NCBI RefSeq assembly: GCF_021043365.1
Contig: NZ_JAJNDU010000002.1
Span: forward strand, 310,001-374,000
Length of the DNA stretch: 64,000 nt
Direction: 5' to 3'
Source of the DNA: Sphingomonas sp. IC-11
Lineage (GTDB): Bacteria; Pseudomonadota; Alphaproteobacteria; Sphingomonadales; Sphingomonadaceae
This document shows positions 1 through 8,809 of this stretch, piece by piece. The notes under the pieces are model-generated. The model saw only the letters and a list, made by a program, of their open reading frames with translations. It did not search any database and was not told the origin of the DNA. The translations under genes and the position numbers were made by a program. The stretch's first letter is position 1, and every line of letters begins with the position of its first letter.

Positions 1-1197
1 GGGCAGTACCTCGGCGAGTTTCCGGTTCTGCTTTTCGAAAAGGTAGAAGGTGCCCGGGTGGGTGTCTCCCCCGGCGAACATCAGCAGCTTGCTTTCGTCG
101 GTGCTGGCGTCGACGAAGCTGACGAGCGGCTGCTTGGGCAGTGCCTTGGCAAGCGACTTCGACAAAGCGGCCAGTTCCGTGTCAAAGAACTGGGGCTGCC
201 GGAAATCAGTGGCAATGCTTGCCCCAACGACGCGGCGGTGCCGACCGATCTGGATCAGATCATCGACGTCCACCTGCGTATTGGCGAGCACAAGATCGCG
301 CCGCATCGATCCGTCCAGCGCCACTTTCCAGAGCGCTTGCCGACCGTTGTAATCGTCAAAGCCGAAGGCGACGTTCAGCTTGGGATCCACCGCATAAGGG
401 TTGAAGCCCTTGTAGCGTCCGCCGAGTAGCTCGAGCTTGGACAGCGGCTCCCATGTCCGTGACTCCGGCTTTCGATAGAAATAGTTGATCTCGTTGGCAG
501 AATAGCCAGTTCCGGCGATCGGCCGCACGCCCATGATGCGGACCGTGCCGACCCCGTCGCTGATATATTCGACCGCGTCGCGCTTCGCGCGCTCGACCGG
601 CCGACGCTGAAGCGTTTTCAGATCGACCCGTTCCACGCCCAGACCTTCGTCATTCTTCTGAATGACCCGGTCGATCGAGCTTTCCGGAACATATTGCCGG
701 GCAACCAGGACAGTTCCCTTGCCATCGCCGGTGAGGTCGAGGACGCGCCCGCCGTCGCCGTGAAAGTACAAGGAGCGCTCGTTCACCCGGGCGGTGATGA
801 GTTTGAAATCCTTGCCATCAGCATTGATCGCGAACAGGCGCGTATAGCCTTCGATCAGGTTGGAATTGCGCGTCATCACGACGGCACGGCAGACCAGGCG
901 CTCTGTCGTGGCCCATTGGCAGCTTGCCAGCTTTTCGGGATTTCCGCTCGTCTGCATGATCGAGACAGGCTCACCGCCCTTGGCAGGATCGGCGATCATC
1001 AGCGCTGCACCCCTGGTGCCCGCCGGTACGATCATGGCAACGCGACTTCCATCCGGCGAAAGGCTGATCTGGCTGATGCCCTCCCGTGCGCCGAACGCCC
1101 GAGCCAATGGCGCGGCACCTTGCGCCTGCGCTGTAACCGGCGACGCAGCCGCCAACAACGCCGCGACAAGCGCGCGCGACTTCAATCTTATTGTCAT
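1..1197 (-). CDS. S9-family (prolyl oligopeptidase-like) peptidase, N-terminal part, truncated by window edge
   Basis: The minus-strand reading frame is open from an ATG at 1197 to the left edge of the window, so the C-terminal catalytic alpha/beta-hydrolase domain is not visible. The start has a G-rich ribosome-binding stretch just upstream. The first 27 or so residues (MTIRLKSRALVAALLAAASP, then TAQAQ) form a Sec signal peptide. The following residues carry WD40/beta-propeller-like repeats of the kind preceding S9 hydrolase domains, for example ISQISLSPDGSRVAMI and a conserved Cys pair around SCQWATTERLVCR. Proteins of this layout are exported dipeptidyl or oligopeptidases in sphingomonads. 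It is divergent from the M28 peptidase gene, sharing a 126-nt intergenic region. The propeller assignment is solid; the exact peptidase specificity cannot be judged from this fragment. Confidence 0.8.
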   Translation of the reverse strand, partial: MTIRLKSRALVAALLAAASPVTAQAQGAAPLARAFGAREGISQISLSPDGSRVAMIVPAGTRGAALMIADPAKGGEPVSIMQTSGNPEKLASCQWATTERLVCRAVVMTRNSNLIEGYTRLFAINADGKDFKLITARVNERSLYFHGDGGRVLDLTGDGKGTVLVARQYVPESSIDRVIQKNDEGLGVERVDLKTLQRRPVERAKRDAVEYISDGVGTVRIMGVRPIAGTGYSANEINYFYRKPESRTWEPLSKLELLGGRYKGFNPYAVDPKLNVAFGFDDYNGRQALWKVALDGSMRRDLVLANTQVDVDDLIQIGRHRRVVGASIATDFRQPQFFDTELAALSKSLAKALPKQPLVSFVDASTDESKLLMFAGGDTHPGTFYLFEKQNRKLAEVLP

Positions 1198-1323
1198 GGT
1201 CTTGATTTCCCCCCCAGGAAGCAACTTTGCCGGGCGTCAGGGCAATTGCAAGGGCGCGCGAGTGCGTTGCGAGCGGGGCTGCAACCTGTATGGGACAGCA
1301 ATCCTTCCTATGAGGTTTTGCGG

Positions 1324-2967
1324 ATGCGTTCGATATTGTGTTCCCTTGCCGCTCTCATCGTCGCCACCCCCGCGCTGGCGCAGACCGCGCCGCAGATTTC
1401 GGTGGAGACGCTGAAGTCGGTCACCAAGGAATTGTCGTCGGATGCCTATGAAGGGCGTGCGCCGACAACGGCCGGCGAAAAGAAGACCATCGACTATCTG
1501 GTGAAGCGCTTTCAGGCGGCGGGGCTGAAGCCCGGCAACAAGGGGCAGTGGACCCAGGACGTGCCGATGGTGGAGATCACGGCCGGCAACGTTTCTGCCT
1601 TCACGGCGACGGGCGGCAAGGCGCCGGTCACGTTCAACTATCGAACGGATATCGTCGCCGGAACATATCGGGTCGTGCCGAAAATCGAGTTGAAGAACAG
1701 CGACCTGGTCTTCGTAGGCTATGGCATCAATGCGCCCGAGAAGGGCTGGAACGACTATGCCGGCCTGGACGTGAAGGGAAAGACGGTCGTCATCCTCGTC
1801 AACGATCCGGACTGGCAGACCAAGGAAGCAGGCGCGCTGGCCGGTTTGTTCGAGGGCCGCGCGATGACCTATTACGGTCGTTGGACCTACAAGTTCGAGG
1901 AAGCCGCCCGCCAGGGGGCGGCTGGCGCGATCATCGTCCACGATACGGAGCCGGCAGCCTACGGCTGGTCCGTGGTTCAGTCGTCATGGACGGGCGCACA
2001 ATATGAACTGGACGTCCCGAACAACCATATGGACCAGAGCGAAATGGTTGGCTGGATCCAGCTGGCCAAGGCGAAGGAACTGTTCGCCGCCGCTGGCAAG
2101 GATTTCGACCAGCTGTCCGCCGCGGCCAAGCAGAAGGGGTTCCGCGCCGTGCCGCTCGGCCTGAAGCTGTCGGGCAGCTTCTCGAACGAGATCAAGCGCA
2201 GCATGTCGAAGAATGTTGTCGGCATGCTGCCGGGCACGACCGCTCCTGACGAGGTGGTGCTGTACTCGGCCCACTGGGACCATCTGGGCCGATGCGACCC
2301 AGTCGATGGGGACGACATCTGCAACGGTGCGTCCGATAATGCGAGCGGCACGGCGGCACTGGTCGCCATGGCCGAGGCCTATCGCGCGGGCGGTCCGACG
2401 CGGCGGTCGGTCGCCTTTGTCGCCGTGACCGCAGAGGAAAGCGGCCTGCTGGGTTCGCAATATTATGCTGCCAATCCGGCTTTCCCGCTCGGCAAGACGG
2501 TGGGCGGCGTCAACATGGACGGGCTGAACACGCTGGGCGCGACCCGCGATTTCGAGATCGCGGGGGCCGGCAAGTCCGAGCTGGAGGATATGGTGAAGCC
2601 GCTGCTGGCGGCGCAGGGCCGGACCGTCTCGGCCGAAGCCACGCCGGAAAAGGGACATTATTATCGTTCCGATCATTTCAGCTTCGCGAAGCTGGGCGTG
2701 CCGATGCTTTCGGGTGGCAGCGGCCTTGACCTGGTGAACGGCGGAACGGCAGCCGGGGAGCGTGCCTCCGCGGATTATCTGAAGAACCGTTATCACGGCC
2801 CAAAGGATGAATATGATCCGAACTGGAATTGGGACGGCGCGGTGCAGGATCTGACCATCTATTACCAGCTGGGACGGCAGCTGGCCGACGGCAACGCCTG
2901 GCCCAACTGGTACCCGTCCGCCGAGTTCAAGGCGATCCGCGACAAGTCTCGGCAGGAGGCGAAGTGA
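1324..2967 (+). CDS. M28-family zinc metallopeptidase, exported
   Basis: Predicted exported zinc aminopeptidase of 547 aa. I chose the ATG at 1324, with a GAGG ribosome-binding site 8 nt upstream, over longer in-frame starts because it begins directly with a signal peptide (MRSILCSLAALIVATPALAQ). The catalytic half carries the full M28 metal-ligand series in order: His in AHWDHLG (about residue 316), Asp in GASDNASG (about 337), the Glu-Glu pair in TAEESG (about 369), Asp in NMDGLN (about 398) and His in SDHFSF (about 449). Between the signal peptide and the catalytic core lies a segment resembling a protease-associated (PA) insert, with GAAGAIIVHD. Its stop codon overlaps the start of the agmatine deiminase gene, so the two are probably co-transcribed. 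Substrate unknown. Confidence 0.92.
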   Translation: MRSILCSLAALIVATPALAQTAPQISVETLKSVTKELSSDAYEGRAPTTAGEKKTIDYLVKRFQAAGLKPGNKGQWTQDVPMVEITAGNVSAFTATGGKAPVTFNYRTDIVAGTYRVVPKIELKNSDLVFVGYGINAPEKGWNDYAGLDVKGKTVVILVNDPDWQTKEAGALAGLFEGRAMTYYGRWTYKFEEAARQGAAGAIIVHDTEPAAYGWSVVQSSWTGAQYELDVPNNHMDQSEMVGWIQLAKAKELFAAAGKDFDQLSAAAKQKGFRAVPLGLKLSGSFSNEIKRSMSKNVVGMLPGTTAPDEVVLYSAHWDHLGRCDPVDGDDICNGASDNASGTAALVAMAEAYRAGGPTRRSVAFVAVTAEESGLLGSQYYAANPAFPLGKTVGGVNMDGLNTLGATRDFEIAGAGKSELEDMVKPLLAAQGRTVSAEATPEKGHYYRSDHFSFAKLGVPMLSGGSGLDLVNGGTAAGERASADYLKNRYHGPKDEYDPNWNWDGAVQDLTIYYQLGRQLADGNAWPNWYPSAEFKAIRDKSRQEAK

Positions 2968-3929
2968 GCCGCGCACCCAAGCCCGAATGGGCGCCCCATA
3001 CGGCCGTCTGGATCGGTTTCCCGAGCCATCCGGATCTCTGGTTGGAGGACCTCGAACAGGCGCGCAGCGAGGTTGTCGCTTTTGCCGCCGCCGTTCACGC
3101 GGAGGGCAAGGGCGAGCAGGTATTGCTTGTCGCCGCGGACGAGGAGGCGGCAGCCGAGGCACGGCGGATGGCGCCGTTCGCCGAGGTGGTCGTCGAACTG
3201 TTCGGCGATATCTGGCTGCGCGATACTGCTCCGATCATCGGGCATGACGGCCTGGCGCACGACTTCATGTTCAACGGCTGGGGCGGCAAATACGACCTGC
3301 CCGGCGACGATGACATCGGCCAGCGGCTGGCCGAGGAGCGGGGCCAGCAGGTGCAAAGCCACGGCTGGGTGCTGGAGGGTGGCGCCATCGACGGAGACGG
3401 CACCGGCCTGGTGGTGACCACGGAGCAGTGCCTGCTCAACCTGAACCGCAATCCCGACCTGTCACGCGCCGACATCGAGTCGCGGCTGGCGGCCGACCTC
3501 GGCTTCGACCGGGTGCTGTGGCTTGGTGATGGGCTGCTCAACGACCATACCGACGGCCATGTCGACAACCTCGCCCGCTTCGTCGGCGAGGGGCGTCTGG
3601 CACTGCCGGTGGGCGAGGAGAATGATCCCAACTGGCACGTCTATCAGCAGGCGATCGAGCGCGCGCGCGCGTTCGGGGTCGATGTCGTGACGGTGCCATC
3701 GCCGGGTCGCGTCCTGCGCGATGGTGAGATCGTACCGGCGAGCTACATGAACTTCTACATCGGCAACGCGGTCGTCGTGGTGCCGATCTACGGCTCCGAA
3801 CAAGACCAGGCGGCCGTGCAGGCGATTCAGGCGATCTTCCCGGACCGGAAGGTCGTGGGGCTACGCGCCGACGCCATCCTGACAGGTGGTGGCAGCTTCC
3901 ACTGCATCTCCCAGCAGATCCCTGCCTGA
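2964..3929 (+). CDS. aguA: agmatine deiminase (porphyromonas-type peptidyl-arginine deiminase family)
   Basis: Predicted to hydrolyse agmatine to N-carbamoylputrescine and ammonia, a step from arginine to putrescine, in the cytoplasm. The 321-aa protein shows the family motifs: WAPHTAVWIGFPS near the N-terminus, DIWLRDTAP (about residue 90), NDHTDGHVDN (about 195) and the C-terminal GGGSFHCISQQ with the catalytic Cys at about residue 314. The start is a GTG that overlaps the M28 peptidase stop (GTGA). An AGGAGG lies 4 nt before it, which favours this start over an in-frame start further upstream inside the peptidase gene. The length is slightly under the usual 340-370 aa. Agmatine is the likely substrate by family; some members act on peptidyl-arginine instead. 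Confidence 0.9.
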   Translation: MSRAPKPEWAPHTAVWIGFPSHPDLWLEDLEQARSEVVAFAAAVHAEGKGEQVLLVAADEEAAAEARRMAPFAEVVVELFGDIWLRDTAPIIGHDGLAHDFMFNGWGGKYDLPGDDDIGQRLAEERGQQVQSHGWVLEGGAIDGDGTGLVVTTEQCLLNLNRNPDLSRADIESRLAADLGFDRVLWLGDGLLNDHTDGHVDNLARFVGEGRLALPVGEENDPNWHVYQQAIERARAFGVDVVTVPSPGRVLRDGEIVPASYMNFYIGNAVVVVPIYGSEQDQAAVQAIQAIFPDRKVVGLRADAILTGGGSFHCISQQIPA

Positions 3930-3944
3930 CGCCGCTCGCCTTCT

Positions 3945-3971
3945 GGCCACCCCAGCCTTGCCGGGGTGGCC
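3945..3971. terminator. hairpin between convergent aguA-like gene and purB
   Basis: A perfect 9-bp stem (GGCCACCCC at 3945-3953 and GGGGTGGCC at 3963-3971) with a 9-nt loop lies in the 55-nt gap between two converging genes. No clear T-run follows on either strand, so it may be a weak or bidirectional terminator. Confidence 0.5.
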
Positions 3972-3984
3972 GGAAGCGACCGGG

Positions 3985-5295
3985 TCAGCCGAACACGCGT
4001 GCGAAGATCGTGTCGACGTGCTTGTAATGATAGCCGAGGTCGAATTCGGCATCGATCGCTTCAGGCGATAGTGCGGCGGTTACGTCCGCGTCAGCCTTCA
4101 GCAACTCGTTGAGCGACAAGGCGCCGTCGGACTCCCAGACCTTCATCGCATTGCGCTGAACCAGCCGGTAGGCATCCTCACGGCTGACACCGGCCTGGGT
4201 CAGGGCCAGCAGCACGCGCTGCGAATGGATCAGGCCGCCCATGCGATCCATGTTCTTCTGCATGCGCTCGGGATAGACGAGCAGCTTGTCGACCACGCCG
4301 GTCAGGCGAGCCAGGGCGAAATCGAGCGTGATGGTCGCGTCGGGAGCGATGTAGCGTTCCACGGACGAGTGGCTGATGTCGCGTTCATGCCAGAGCGCCA
4401 CATTTTCCAGAGCGGGCGTCACATAGCCGCGGACCATGCGGGCGAGACCGGTGAGATTCTCCGTCAGCACCGGATTGCGCTTGTGCGGCATCGCCGACGA
4501 GCCCTTCTGCCCCGGCGAGAAATATTCCTCCGCTTCCAGCACTTCGGTGCGCTGCAGGTGGCGGACCTCCACGGCCAGTCGCTCGATCGAGCTCGCCACC
4601 ACACCCAGGGTGGCGAAGAACATGGCGTGGCGATCGCGGGGGATGACCTGCGTCGACACCGGCTCCACCGCCAGGCCCAGCTTGGCCGCAACATGCTCCT
4701 CAACGCGCGGATCGACATTGGCGAAGGTGCCGACGGCACCGGAAATGGCGCAGGTGGCGACTTCCGCGCGGGCAGCGACGAGCCGCGCGCGGCAGCGGCT
4801 GAACTCCGCATAGGCCTCGGCAAGCTTGAGGCCGAAGGTCACCGGCTCGGCATGGATGCCGTGGCTGCGGCCGATCGTCGGGGTCAGCTTATGCTCCTCG
4901 GCGCGGCGGCGAAGCACGGCCAGCAGCGCGTCGAGATCGGCGATCAGGATATCGGATGCGCGGGCGAGCTGCACGGCGAGGCAGGTGTCGAGCACGTCCG
5001 AGCTCGTCATCCCCTGGTGCATGAAGCGGGCCTGATCGCCGACCTGCTCGGCCACCCAGGTGAGGAATGCGATCACATCATGCTTCGTGACCGCCTCGAT
5101 CGCGTCGATCGCGTCGACATCGATGGCCGGGTTGGTGTGCCACCATGCCCAAAGCGCCTCGGCGGCTTCCTTGGGCACGACGCCCAGGTTTGCCAGAGCC
5201 TCGGTGGCGTGCGCCTCGATCTCGAACCAGATCTTGAAGCGGGATTCTGGCGTCCAGATTGCCGTCATCTCTGGTCGGGAATAGCGCGGAACCAT
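3985..5295 (-). CDS. purB: adenylosuccinate lyase
   Basis: Purine biosynthesis enzyme of 436 aa that releases fumarate twice: from SAICAR to give AICAR, and from adenylosuccinate to give AMP. The N-terminus MVPRYSRPEMTAIWTPE is typical of the short bacterial PurB class. The fumarase/aspartase superfamily signature SSAMPHKRNP lies at about residues 265-274, after the EVRHLQRTEVLEAEEYFS segment, and the substrate-binding TSSDVLDTC is at about residue 90. It is monocistronic as far as can be seen: convergent with the deiminase gene on one side and divergent from the EF-hand gene on the other. Confidence 0.97.
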   Translation of the reverse strand: MVPRYSRPEMTAIWTPESRFKIWFEIEAHATEALANLGVVPKEAAEALWAWWHTNPAIDVDAIDAIEAVTKHDVIAFLTWVAEQVGDQARFMHQGMTSSDVLDTCLAVQLARASDILIADLDALLAVLRRRAEEHKLTPTIGRSHGIHAEPVTFGLKLAEAYAEFSRCRARLVAARAEVATCAISGAVGTFANVDPRVEEHVAAKLGLAVEPVSTQVIPRDRHAMFFATLGVVASSIERLAVEVRHLQRTEVLEAEEYFSPGQKGSSAMPHKRNPVLTENLTGLARMVRGYVTPALENVALWHERDISHSSVERYIAPDATITLDFALARLTGVVDKLLVYPERMQKNMDRMGGLIHSQRVLLALTQAGVSREDAYRLVQRNAMKVWESDGALSLNELLKADADVTAALSPEAIDAEFDLGYHYKHVDTIFARVFG

Positions 5296-5511
5296 GTGAA
5301 CATCCTTGGTCGTGCGGTGACAACGGCTCGCCGTGAGTCGTCGAGGGAAGAGGTTGCGCGCGGGTAGCAGGCATGCGTCAAGGCTTCAAATCCGATGCCC
5401 GGAACCCGATATGGCAATTGTCGGTTGATACGGCAAAGAACTTACGCTGCCGCGATGACATTCGTAATGCGAAACGCGGGCAGAACTAAGAGTTTTGTAA
5501 GGAGAGTTATG

Positions 5512-5961
5512 ATGTTGAAGCAGCTATTCCTGGCCAGTGCCATGGTTGTTGCTGTTCCAGCGCTTGCGCAGGATGGTGCCACGACGAAGCCGACGGCGCC
5601 CTCGTCAGCGCCGGGCGCTGCGAGCGTGCCGCAAGAACCCGCATCTGCTGATTCGGCGCAGGCCGCTGCGGCAACAGCGAATGCCCAGGCGGCCGCGACG
5701 ACGACGGATCAGGTGTCCACGATCGTCAACGCTGAATTCGCATCATATGATAAGGACGGCAACGGCACGCTGGAGAAGGCGGAGTTCGCCGCATGGATGG
5801 ACGCGCTGAAGGCCAAGGCGCCGGCAGGCGGCGACAAACCTGGTGATACCAAGTGGAATGACGCGGCCTTCGCGCAGGCCGACAAGGATAAGTCGACCTC
5901 GCTCACCCGCGAGGAACTTACCGGCTTCCTTGGCGCTTCGGTGAAATCTGGCGCGGATTGA
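5512..5961 (+). CDS. exported EF-hand domain protein
   Basis: Small 149-aa secreted calcium-binding protein of unknown role. Two adjacent ATGs occur at 5509 and 5512. The second is 7 nt from an AAGGAG ribosome-binding site and is preferred. Residues 1-20 (MLKQLFLASAMVVAVPALAQ) are a signal peptide. An Ala/Pro/Thr/Ser-rich linker follows up to about residue 65. Two EF-hand loops follow: DKDGNGTLEKAEF at about residue 80, which has the canonical acidic positions, and DKDKSTSLTREEL at about residue 123, which is less canonical with Ser/Thr at positions that usually hold Asp/Asn/Gly. A strong intrinsic terminator follows, so it is a single-gene unit. Confidence 0.88.
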   Translation: MLKQLFLASAMVVAVPALAQDGATTKPTAPSSAPGAASVPQEPASADSAQAAAATANAQAAATTTDQVSTIVNAEFASYDKDGNGTLEKAEFAAWMDALKAKAPAGGDKPGDTKWNDAAFAQADKDKSTSLTREELTGFLGASVKSGAD

Positions 5962-5983
5962 TCCGGTTTGACGTGTCTCAACA

Positions 5984-6014
5984 GGGCTGCCGGATCGCTC
6001 CGGCAGCCCTTTTT
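5984..6014 (+). terminator. intrinsic terminator after EF-hand gene
   Basis: An 11-bp perfect stem (5984-5994 with 5999-6009, GGGCTGCCGGA/TCCGGCAGCCC) and a 4-nt loop are followed directly by five T residues. It sits 22 nt after the EF-hand stop codon. Confidence 0.9.
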
Positions 6015-6064
6015 CGTAGGAAACAGTTCGGGGATTGTTTACGGGCGAACCCTAGAGTGTCGAC

Positions 6065-7015
6065 ATGACCCCGGTTTTTCTTACGATCGATACAGAGATC
6101 GCCTGGCGTCACCATGCGGCGGGGCTTGGTCCTGACGTCGTGGAAGCGCGATCCATCGAGCCGGCAGGCGTGGGGCTTCGCTGGCAACTCAATCGTCTTG
6201 GCTGTCACGGACTGAAGGCGACGTTCTTCGTGGATCCAATGCCGGCACGGATCTACGGCCTCGATCCTTTCAAGCGGATCATTGATGCGATCCTAACAGC
6301 CGGGCAGGAGGTGCAGCTTCACCTACACCCTAATTGGACAAAGGCGAGGCTGGGCGATCGGAGCGTTCATGCAGGCTTCGAACTCAGCGATTATCCCGCG
6401 GATGCACAGCGAGAATTGTTGAGCGAGGCGGCAAGCCTGTTGATGGCGGCTGGTGCGCCCCGGCCCATTGCGTTCCGCAGCGGCAGCTATTCGGCGAACG
6501 ACGATACGCTCAGGGCACTGGCATCGCTCGGAATCGTTTATGACAGCAGCCACAATGGCGCCCATCATCCCTGGCCCAGTGCAATCGGCCTAGCCGCCAC
6601 CCAGATCGCGCCCGTCAGGCACAGGGGCGTCGTGGAAGTGCCCGTTACCACGATCGAGGACACGGCCGGTGTGTGGCGCAACTTCCAGATTTGCGCCCTT
6701 TCTGTCGAAGAAATGACGGCCGCCATCGACCACGCCATTGCCGATCGACATGCCGCACTCACCATCGTCAGTCATAGTTTCGAGCTTGCCGATCGCAGCG
6801 GGATGACGGCGAACGGGGTGCACGTGCGTCGCTTCGAAGCCTTGTGCCAGTTGCTTTCGGAGCGCGAGGCGAGCGCCCCCACCACCCATTTCATCGACCG
6901 GCCAAGCCTGGCCCTGGATGCGTGCGACAAGCCGCTGCCGGCAAGTCGCTGGCGGCGGGGCCGGCGACAGGTGGAGCAGGCGTGGTCCAATCTGGTAAGC
7001 GAGCGTAGCGCATGA
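6065..7015 (+). CDS. polysaccharide deacetylase-family (NodB-like) protein
   Basis: 316-aa cytoplasmic-looking protein with no signal peptide. The N-terminal FLTIDTE matches motif 1 of the NodB/CE4 fold with its acidic residues, and QLHLHPNW at about residues 83-90 matches the metal-binding HxxxH-type motif as seen in WalW-like deacetylases. IAFRSGSYSAND at about residue 139 corresponds to the Arg-containing motif 3. It would remove N-acetyl groups from a sugar or lipid-linked precursor. Its stop overlaps the next gene's ATG by 4 nt (ATGA), so the two are translationally coupled and probably act on the same glycan or envelope substrate. The substrate is unknown. Confidence 0.8.
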   Translation: MTPVFLTIDTEIAWRHHAAGLGPDVVEARSIEPAGVGLRWQLNRLGCHGLKATFFVDPMPARIYGLDPFKRIIDAILTAGQEVQLHLHPNWTKARLGDRSVHAGFELSDYPADAQRELLSEAASLLMAAGAPRPIAFRSGSYSANDDTLRALASLGIVYDSSHNGAHHPWPSAIGLAATQIAPVRHRGVVEVPVTTIEDTAGVWRNFQICALSVEEMTAAIDHAIADRHAALTIVSHSFELADRSGMTANGVHVRRFEALCQLLSEREASAPTTHFIDRPSLALDACDKPLPASRWRRGRRQVEQAWSNLVSERSA

Positions 7016-7902
7016 GCAACGCCGCCCTGCGGCTGCAGATCGGCGCCCGCACCATTGCCACCATTCCAAGGCGCCTGACCCGGGTTGGCATGTCCCTGGA
7101 CGCGGCGCTGGCGGGGCAACTGCCCGCTTTTCCGCCGCTGACAGATGCCGACGACGGTTATCTGCTCACGTCGCTGCCCGCGGCGTTATCACCCGACTGG
7201 CCAGGGCTACTGTTCGAGAAGCAGCGATACACACGCTATTATGTGGACCTTGCCATTGGCCAATCCGCGTGGCGGGCAGGTCTGTCCGGGCAGACGCGGT
7301 CGACGCTGAAGCGCAAGGCGAAGAAGCTAGCAGCGGCCAGTGGCGGTGGCTTGGACGTGCGCCGGTTTCGCACTGCCGCCGAACTGCAAGTCTTTCATCC
7401 GATCGCGCGGGCACTGGCGGAGAAGACCTATCAGGAACGCCTGATGGGCGCAGGACTCCCCGGTGACGATGCCTGGGTTCAGCGGATGGTGACGCTCGCG
7501 CAAGCGGATCAAGTGCGGGCATGGTTGCTGTTCGTGAACGATACACCGGCAGCCTATCTGTGGTGCAGCGCCGATCGAGAGACGCTTCGCTACGATTACG
7601 TCGGTCATGACGAGGCTTTCGCGGCGCTTTCGCCAGGAAGCGTGCTGATGGAAGCCGCACTGGTCGACCTGTTCAGTGACCGGTTCGCTCGCTTCGACTT
7701 CACCGAGGGGGAAGGGCAGCACAAGCGACTAATGGCCAATGCAGGTATTGCCTGCCGGGATCTGTTGCTGCTGCGGCCGACGCTGGCGAACAAGGCAGCC
7801 ATGGCGCTGGTGAGCGGCTTCGACACGGCGATCCAGGTCGCGAAGCGGGCAGCGGCGCTGCCGGGGCTGGAGCAAATGGCAAAGCGGGTGCGGCGGGCCT
7901 GA
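7012..7902 (+). CDS. GNAT/FemAB-like acyltransferase (BioF2-like, CelD-type)
   Basis: 296-aa protein of the large GNAT/FemAB-related group often labelled BioF2-like acetyltransferase and found in envelope polysaccharide loci. Visible traits are a central basic segment TRSTLKRKAKKLA (about residues 92-104), the FHPIARALAEKTYQERLMG stretch and the C-terminal DFTEGEGQHKRLMAN motif (about residues 226-240), which is typical of this family. It starts at an ATG overlapping the deacetylase stop by 4 nt. Together the pair suggests removal and addition of acyl groups on a surface glycan, which is inference from adjacency. Confidence 0.72.
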   Translation: MSNAALRLQIGARTIATIPRRLTRVGMSLDAALAGQLPAFPPLTDADDGYLLTSLPAALSPDWPGLLFEKQRYTRYYVDLAIGQSAWRAGLSGQTRSTLKRKAKKLAAASGGGLDVRRFRTAAELQVFHPIARALAEKTYQERLMGAGLPGDDAWVQRMVTLAQADQVRAWLLFVNDTPAAYLWCSADRETLRYDYVGHDEAFAALSPGSVLMEAALVDLFSDRFARFDFTEGEGQHKRLMANAGIACRDLLLLRPTLANKAAMALVSGFDTAIQVAKRAAALPGLEQMAKRVRRA

Positions 7903-7969
7903 GCGGGCACCCTTTATGCCGGCCATGAAGATTTCGACAAGCGCGGGGCGACGGCGCTAGACCGCAGGA

Positions 7970-8701
7970 ATGCAGCTCACGGCACCAGCGATCATCCTGT
8001 CGGTGCGTCCGCATGGCGAGCATGGCGCGATCGTTCGTGCCCTGACGCCAAGAGACGGCGTGCAGGCCGGTTATGTGCGTGGCGGCCGGTCGCGCGGGCT
8101 GCGGCCGGTATTGCAGCCGGCCAATGCCGTCCTTGGCGAGTGGCGCGCGAGAACGGCCGAACAACTGCCCGCGCTGACCGTGGAATTGGTGCACAGCCGC
8201 GCATCGCTGCATGGCGAGCCGTTGCCGGCAGCAGCGCTGGAGTGGCTGACGACGTTGACGGCCGCCGCGTTGCCTGAGGCGCAGCCTTATCCGCAGCTGT
8301 ACGATGCGCTGGCAGCGATGCTGGACGCCGTCGAGGCGGCGCCGGCCGCGAGGGGCTGGGCAGGGGCAATGGCTCGTTACGAGCTTCTGGTGCTGGCGCA
8401 GCTTGGCTTTGGTCTGGATCTGGAGCGCTGCGTGGCGACGGGGTCGGCCGAGGACGTGGCGTTCATCAGCCCCAAGAGCGGCGGGGCAGTGAGTCGGGCG
8501 GCTGCTGTGGGCTATGAGGACCGTCTCCTGCCCTTGCCCGACTTTTTACGCGCGGGGGGCGAGCCTGACTGGTCCGATGTGTTCGACGCTTTGGCAATCA
8601 CAGGCCGCTTTCTCTCGAGAAACGTCCTCACGGATCGCCGCGTCGACGCGCTGTCCGCGCGCACCCGGCTGATGGACCGACTGAAGAGAGCAGTTGCGTG
8701 A
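7970..8701 (+). CDS. recO: DNA repair protein RecO
   Basis: 243-aa RecO, which loads RecA on SSB-coated single-stranded DNA with RecR/RecF in recombinational repair. The N-terminal OB-fold reads [17 protein letters not shown], followed by [21 protein letters not shown], both characteristic of alphaproteobacterial RecO. The C-terminal helical part includes [22 protein letters not shown], with one of the usual Cys positions. It is separated by 67 nt from the GNAT gene and by 108 nt from leuB, all on the same strand. Confidence 0.93.
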   Translation: MQLTAPAIILSVRPHGEHGAIVRALTPRDGVQAGYVRGGRSRGLRPVLQPANAVLGEWRARTAEQLPALTVELVHSRASLHGEPLPAAALEWLTTLTAAALPEAQPYPQLYDALAAMLDAVEAAPAARGWAGAMARYELLVLAQLGFGLDLERCVATGSAEDVAFISPKSGGAVSRAAAVGYEDRLLPLPDFLRAGGEPDWSDVFDALAITGRFLSRNVLTDRRVDALSARTRLMDRLKRAVA

Positions 8702-8809
8702 CCAGCGCCGGGCCGGCAAGGCTCGCCGTCGACGCTGTCGAATAGGTCTGCGCAGCCCGCGTGGCACTATCGGCGGCGATGTCGACAAGCTCAGCCCAAA
8801 ACGGTGATC

